IMG/VR virus record: IMGVR_UViG_3300046683_000386
Span: 1-35,536 of that record
From: a virus
Reading direction: 5' to 3' (one strand)
DNA: 35,536 nucleotides
Position 1 is the stretch's first letter. Each line of letters opens with the position of its first letter. Of this stretch, positions 32,384-35,536 are shown in pieces. The notes under the pieces were generated by a model. That model saw nothing but the letters and a program-made list of their open reading frames with translations, was not told the DNA's origin and did no database searches. Both the position numbers and the translations under genes were made by a program.

Positions 32384-32384
32384 A
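32347..32384 (-). promoter_or_regulatory. Putative leaderless or near-leaderless promoter of the small-gene operon
   Basis: On the minus strand TTGTCT (32384-32379) is followed after 17 bases by TAGTGT (32361-32356), and eight bases later by the ATG of the regulator. TAGTGT fits the actinobacterial TANNNT -10. The transcript would start within one or two bases of the ATG, and no ribosome site is seen, which agrees with a leaderless mRNA. Confidence 0.5.
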
Positions 32385-32610
32385 AGCTGGAACCCAAACA
32401 CAGCGCCAACGGAACCTTCACGACAATGGGCCGCGTTGCGCTAGCCGCGGGGGGGTGGAGGGGCGGCTTGGGCTTCGGGTCGGGGTTTGGCTCTGCGATT
32501 GGGGTTTGGGCCTGACTGTTCATGTTCGTGTGCTCGTGGCCGCTCGTGCCCTGCCAGCGTGATAATGCGGGGTGTTGCCCCTGTATCGCATGGTTGAGCC
32601 AATGTGGCAC
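32377..32610 (-). CDS. Doubtful Pro-rich ORF (77 aa)
   Basis: The GTG at 32610 lies five bases after TATTAT (32621-32616), which could be a leaderless -10, and the frame stops inside the operator at 32377. The product is Pro-rich (PIAEPNPDPKPKPPLHPP) with no fold I recognise, and its C-rich coding strand is largely the complement of the G-run region. It may be a small gene or chance. Confidence 0.25.
   Translation of the reverse strand: MPHWLNHAIQGQHPALSRWQGTSGHEHTNMNSQAQTPIAEPNPDPKPKPPLHPPAASATRPIVVKVPLALCLGSSFV
32449..32510 (+). other. G-quadruplex-type run of G tracts
   Basis: Seven tracts of three or more G occur within 62 bases (32449-32455, 32460-32463, 32470-32472, 32477-32479, 32482-32485, 32501-32504, 32508-32510), separated by loops of 2-15 bases. 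The tracts are on the plus strand, which is the template strand for the leftward operon. Confidence 0.6.
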
Positions 32611-32975
32611 GCACGATAATAGGTGTTATGTCAAGTGACCCCGGACCCACGATTCGTCGGGCCGACCTGTAAAGCCGCTCCCAGAGCCAAACGTGGTGGC
32701 GTGGGCCGGTGGTGCCGGTGCTTCGGGGGCTGCTGGTCGTGGTGGTGGGCCTGGTCGTGGTCGTGCTGGCAGCTGCTCCTCGACCTGGTCGTGACTGTTC
32801 CGCTGGCAGCTCCAGCTCGGCCGCCTGGTCGCCGGTGGCCTGGAGCTGGTCGGTTGCCGGGGGTGCAGCTCGTCGGCCTGGTCGCCGGGCGTTGGCGCGT
32901 AGCTGCTCCTGGACGCGTGACGGCCGCGGCTCCGTGGTGGCTGGCCGCGGCCGTGGGCCGATCGGGTGGTGTGGG
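32611..32975. other. Gene-poor stretch with imperfect direct repeats
   Basis: No credible gene is seen over 365 bases. The minus frames have almost no ATG or GTG before the last 50 bases, and the plus frames are Val/Ala/Arg/Trp-rich with poor codon use. CTGGTCG, mostly as CCTGGTCG, recurs at 32733, 32750, 32783, 32824, 32846 and 32877, within imperfect units of about 30-45 bases that also carry GCAGCT or AGCTC. It may be a replication or regulatory region, or the remains of a coding repeat like the Asp-Gln linker of the VWA gene. Confidence 0.45.
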
Positions 32976-33203
32976 TTAGCTGGTGAGTTGTGCGATGGCT
33001 GCGCCGATGGTGATGGCGACGGCGAGTGTCCAGCTGCCTGCTGCGATTGAGCGGAGCGGTACGACGGCGCACCATGCGACGAATGGGCCGGATTGTTCGC
33101 GCCGGTCGAGTTCGCCGCGGATGGCGACGACGCGGCGCTGCTGCTCTCGCTCCTGGCCGTGCCGGTTGGTGGTGGTGGTGGTGATGGTTCCTAGCCGGAT
33201 CAT
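32976..33203 (-). CDS. Small membrane protein (75 aa)
   Basis: ATG 33203 has a strong AGGAGGA ribosome site, giving 75 residues. The N-terminal half is charged (GQEREQQRRVVAIRGELDRR), and the C-terminal 25 residues form a membrane helix (SWTLAVAITIGAAIAQL). It follows the VWA gene across a hairpin-bearing gap of 70 bases. Function unknown; it could be a tail-anchored membrane protein. Confidence 0.6.
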   Translation of the reverse strand: MIRLGTITTTTTNRHGQEREQQRRVVAIRGELDRREQSGPFVAWCAVVPLRSIAAGSWTLAVAITIGAAIAQLTS

Positions 33204-33230
33204 CTCTCGTTCCTCCTGTGGGGTGGTGGT

Positions 33231-33257
33231 GGCCGGGGGATTGGTTCGCCCCCGGCC
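33231..33257 (-). terminator. 9-bp GC hairpin after the VWA gene
   Basis: GGCCGGGGG at 33231-33239 pairs perfectly with CCCCCGGCC at 33249-33257 around a 9-base loop. It lies just after the VWA gene stop (33274) and before the ribosome site of the next gene. No T tract follows. It could reduce read-through or protect the mRNA end. Confidence 0.55.
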
Positions 33258-33273
33258 GGTTGGTCTCCTGCCG

Positions 33274-35235
33274 TTAGAGCGTGATGTGTGCGGCTCTCAT
33301 TGCGTGTTCGATCGTGGTGGTGAGTGCGTGGGCGACGTCGTTTGGGTTGCCTACGCTTGGCATCTCTAGGACTGCTCCCGCGTTGATGCCGCGTTGGCTG
33401 CCTTTCCAGTCGCAGCCGATGGCGGCCCAGACGACGGCGACGCCGCGGCGTTCTAGGTGGCGGATGATCGGTGCTGCTGCCATCCCCTGTGCGCGGCCGA
33501 ACCCGCCGTCTGAGGCGATGATCAGGACGCGTGCGCCACGGTAGGGGCTGGTTAGGTGGAGGCGGTCGTCTAGCCGCTTGAACCCTGCGCTGAAGTTCTC
33601 CCACCCATGCGTCGCGTGGCTGGTCTGGATGCGCTTCCGGTCGTGCTCGATCAAGCGTGCCGTCGTGCCGAACGCGACCAGCGCCGTGCGCGCGTTGATC
33701 GCGCGGCCGGCCTCGCCCAAGGCCCATGCGAGGCGGGCTACGTGTGGCTGCGCCTCCCGCATGCTCCCGGAACAGTCCGTCATCAGTCCGATGATCGGTG
33801 GTGGCGTCGTCGTGACCTGCTTACGCGTGTGGCGGAACAGGTCGGCGCGCACGACCTGGCCGCTCTGCCGCTGCGCCTCACGTGTCACCGCGCCGCGGCC
33901 GATCATCCGGCCCGGGGGCAGCTGCTGGCGGTGCCGCGTCCGTGCCACCTCGGGCAATGCCAACTGTTGGAAGTGCCGGGCGATCTCCGCGGCCAGCTTC
34001 CGATCCGCCGCTTCGGGTGCCCGGTCGAACGTCTGGATCGCGTCGCCGGGCGCAGTCTCATCCTGGCCGTGCACGATGCGGTGGACAGTCTCCGCATCCT
34101 CACGCTGCTCGGCCTGCCCGGCCGCGTCAACCGCTTCGCGCTGCTCCTGCTCGCTCATGTCGACGGCCTCGGCGAGTAGCTCGCGGATCGTCTTGGCGGG
34201 CTGCTCCTGCTCCTGCTCCTGCTCCTGGTCGCCGGGATCGCCGGGGGGCTGGTCGCCGTCGGCCTGGTCGCCGTCGCCGGCCTGGTCGCCGTCGCCGGCC
34301 TGGTCGCCGGGTGACTGTTCGCCGGACTCACCTCCGCCGGCTTGCTGCTGCTCGCCGTCGCCGGGCTCGGGCTGCTCGCCCGGCTCGGGCTCGGGTGCCG
34401 TGCTGGCCGCTGCTAGCTCGGCCTTCCACTCGGCCATCAGCTTCGCCATACCCTCCCGATCCGGCACGTCCCTGTCCTGCGTCTGGTTGTACCGCCCGGC
34501 TAGCTCGTCCAGAGCCTCGACCCAGGCACGGCCGTGCTTCGCCGCGTACGCGTCCCTGAACGGCTTCACAAGCGATCCTGGGAGCGCGCCGCCATTCGCG
34601 ACGTCACGGCCGAGGATCAGGGTTGCGCCCATCGCATCGCGCCACGCATCCCCGCTCTCATCCACGTGCGCGTCGCGGAGGATCAACTCATGCGCGACCG
34701 CGGCCAACGCCTCATGGTCGCCGCCATCCGCGACGACACGCGCCTCCATTCGTGTCTCTTCGAGGATCGTGCCGAAGTCAAGCACGTCCGCGCCTGCCCG
34801 TGACCAGTCCTTGAACCAGCGCGTGTCGCTATGCGCCGCGTGACCGATCTCATGCTCAACCAGTCCGACCGCCCTGCGGTGCTTACGCCGCCAAGTGTCC
34901 TGCGTCCACCGAACAGTGGCCGGGTCGACGCCGGGCAAGGCCACGTCCGAATCAAGCACGACCTCCCGCGTGTCCTGATCGTAGAACGCGGGCGCGCCTG
35001 TGCCCCGCGTCGCCGCCGGGCCGACTCGAACCGACAGGTTCGCCGCTCGTCGCTTGATCTCGTCGTGCTGCTTGATCGCCCGCTGATGGCTGCCGCTCTC
35101 GCTGTTCTCGGCTTCGTACGCTCCATACGCTGCTTGGCTGATGAGCCGCTCGTTCGCGTCGCGGATCACCTGCGCCGCGACTGGCAGCCACTCGGCCGGG
35201 TTGCGCCTACCCCTGATTGTGTCCATGAGTCCCAC
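33274..35235 (-). CDS. Metallopeptidase-like plus von Willebrand A domain protein (CobT/DUF2201-like)
   Basis: A GTG at 35235 follows the AAA+ stop by three bases and has GGGGAG upstream, giving 653 residues. Residues about 1-170 end in VEHEIGHAAH (126-135) with the zinc motif HEIGH (His128, Glu129, His132) and a later LEETRMEAR whose Glu159 or Glu160 could be the third ligand. Residues about 270-345 are an acidic Gln/Asp/Gly/Pro linker. Residues about 478-640 form a von Willebrand A domain with the metal site DCSGS (Asp487, Ser489, Ser491) and IIASDGG (Asp576). VWA proteins paired with MoxR/CobS AAA+ ATPases act in chaperone- or chelatase-like assemblies; the role in phages is not known. The zincin plus VWA layout resembles DUF2201 proteins. 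Confidence 0.7.
   Translation of the reverse strand: MGLMDTIRGRRNPAEWLPVAAQVIRDANERLISQAAYGAYEAENSESGSHQRAIKQHDEIKRRAANLSVRVGPAATRGTGAPAFYDQDTREVVLDSDVALPGVDPATVRWTQDTWRRKHRRAVGLVEHEIGHAAHSDTRWFKDWSRAGADVLDFGTILEETRMEARVVADGGDHEALAAVAHELILRDAHVDESGDAWRDAMGATLILGRDVANGGALPGSLVKPFRDAYAAKHGRAWVEALDELAGRYNQTQDRDVPDREGMAKLMAEWKAELAAASTAPEPEPGEQPEPGDGEQQQAGGGESGEQSPGDQAGDGDQAGDGDQADGDQPPGDPGDQEQEQEQEQPAKTIRELLAEAVDMSEQEQREAVDAAGQAEQREDAETVHRIVHGQDETAPGDAIQTFDRAPEAADRKLAAEIARHFQQLALPEVARTRHRQQLPPGRMIGRGAVTREAQRQSGQVVRADLFRHTRKQVTTTPPPIIGLMTDCSGSMREAQPHVARLAWALGEAGRAINARTALVAFGTTARLIEHDRKRIQTSHATHGWENFSAGFKRLDDRLHLTSPYRGARVLIIASDGGFGRAQGMAAAPIIRHLERRGVAVVWAAIGCDWKGSQRGINAGAVLEMPSVGNPNDVAHALTTTIEHAMRAAHITL
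34203..34310 (-). repeat. Tandem hexanucleotide and 18-bp repeats in the VWA linker
   Basis: The unit CTCCTG repeats about four times near 34203-34227 and codes for the Glu-Gln run. An 18-bp unit repeats exactly at 34263-34280 and 34281-34298 with a partial third copy, coding for Gly-Asp-Gln-Ala. The repeats probably arose by slippage and make the linker length variable. Confidence 0.7.
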
Positions 35236-35238
35236 GGT

Positions 35239-35536
35239 TCACTCCCCAATCCGTAGCGGTGCGATCTCGCGGCCGATCGACCGTGAGACGATCTCGGCGA
35301 CGATGCCGCGATCAGTCGCCGGGGCGCAGCCAACGAGGTTGGCAAGCGCCATCTCTTCGCCGAACAATCCCGCCAGCTTCACGTAGGCGAGTAGTTCCCG
35401 CATCTGCGGCGCATACGTGGTCTCGCCGGTGAGCCGCTTCGCCTCTAGGTTCCTCGCCGCCGCGACGACCGCGGCGGGTGCGCCTAGCCGCTCGGCCAGC
35501 GCGTAGTCAGTGCCGTACTCGACCTGCGCCGCAAAC
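35239..35536 (-). CDS. MoxR/CobS-like AAA+ ATPase, C-terminal part only
   Basis: The last 98 residues and the stop TGA are in the window; the ATPase core is beyond base 35536. What remains is a helical lid-type region (YALAERLGAPAAVVAAARNL, TGETTYAPQMRELLAYVKLA) and a C-terminal block LANLVGCAPATDRGIVAEIV, like the ends of MoxR/CobS-type ATPases coded beside VWA genes. The stop is three bases from the VWA start, so the two are probably translated together. Without the Walker motifs the call rests on the tail and the partner. Confidence 0.6.
   Translation of the reverse strand, partial: FAAQVEYGTDYALAERLGAPAAVVAAARNLEAKRLTGETTYAPQMRELLAYVKLAGLFGEEMALANLVGCAPATDRGIVAEIVSRSIGREIAPLRIGE

Larger units (their letters stand above)
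187..34917. repeat. Dispersed 8-bp word ACTGTTCG on both strands
   Basis: By eye I count at least 37 copies of ACTGTTC or its complement, 27 of them extended to ACTGTTCG. Examples on the plus strand: 187, 661, 1377, 3561, 3679, 4380, 4438, 5344, 8541, 11157, 14977, 16823, 16958, 19239, 28280, 28904, 34314; as complement: 805, 1320, 1536, 1630, 9080, 9158, 9842, 12258, 30206, 34910. The base before it is G, C or A in all but one copy. It falls in genes in different frames and in gaps. Confidence 0.75.

Noticed and set aside
32616-32634. TTGACA and TATTAT on the minus strand as a promoter pair
   Set aside because: They are only seven bases apart, far from the 16-18 needed; TATTAT alone remains as a possible leaderless -10.
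32733-32884. CRISPR array
   Set aside because: Repeat cores are short, imperfect and irregularly spaced, with no constant spacer length.
32709-33050. Plus-strand frame with a Val-rich hydrophobic start
   Set aside because: The apparent membrane helix comes from GTCGTGGTG repeats; the rest is Arg/Trp/Cys-rich and overlaps a minus gene with a strong ribosome site.
32626-33075. Minus-strand 149-codon frame rich in Arg, Pro, His
   Set aside because: It overlaps the 75-residue membrane gene in another frame, and no start codon lies after that gene.
33578-34843. Plus-strand 421-codon open frame rich in Ser, Cys, Pro
   Set aside because: Opposite the VWA gene; its Ser/Pro/Gly/Cys runs are the complement of the Gln/Asp linker repeats.
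187-34917. Dispersed word as LexA SOS box
   Set aside because: The actinobacterial SOS box needs GAAC-N4-GTTC; the copies have only the half GAACAGT and no second half at the right distance.

Overview
The window is a contiguous piece of a double-stranded DNA tailed-phage genome, not host chromosome. Every gene I can support lies on the minus strand, so the map is read from right to left. The head, portal, adaptor, nozzle and internal-virion-protein order, with no tape measure, sheath or tail-tube gene, indicates a short-tailed (podovirus-type) virion. High GC, frequent GTG and a TTG start, and a nearly leaderless promoter suggest a high-GC, probably actinobacterial host; that host call is inference. 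I found no integrase, tRNA, rRNA, CRISPR array or insertion sequence.

Right end (35536 to 32976): the C-terminus of a MoxR/CobS-like AAA+ ATPase is followed by a 653-residue protein that joins an HEIGH zincin-like motif to a C-terminal von Willebrand A (CobT-like) domain, then a small membrane protein. A stretch of 365 bases without a credible gene follows (32611-32975), holding imperfect direct repeats, and next to it lies a G-quadruplex-type run.

Small-gene operon (32347 to 30520): it starts at a promoter overlapped by two identical 12-bp repeats at the start codon of a ribbon-helix-helix regulator. It holds about ten very small overlapping genes, many shorter than 60 codons: zinc-ribbon proteins, an HNH-like protein, one-helix membrane microproteins, a second ribbon-helix-helix protein and a helix-turn-helix protein. 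Two strong hairpins close the region in front of the terminase genes.

Packaging and fibres (30431 to 19624): small and large terminase subunits are followed, unusually, by a 9-kb tail-fibre module before the portal. It includes a protein with an internally duplicated beta-sandwich, a 1212-residue fibre whose beta-helix unit is duplicated, and a 693-residue protein with a GH16 glycosidase domain.

Head and tail (19627 to 8718): small proteins, P22-type portal, scaffold, HK97-fold major capsid protein, two small virion proteins, a clan GH-A-like glycoside hydrolase with two Ig-like domains, two adaptor-like proteins and a nozzle protein with an inserted domain.

Left end (8708 to 1): a fibre-like protein, two Gln-rich internal virion proteins, a 1703-residue internal virion protein and a lysozyme/transglycosylase-like domain that runs off the window; together they look like a DNA-ejection apparatus. 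Most neighbouring genes overlap at ATGA, GTGA or TGATG junctions, suggesting translational coupling. A non-palindromic word, ACTGTTCG, is scattered on both strands far above chance and is almost absent from the fibre module.
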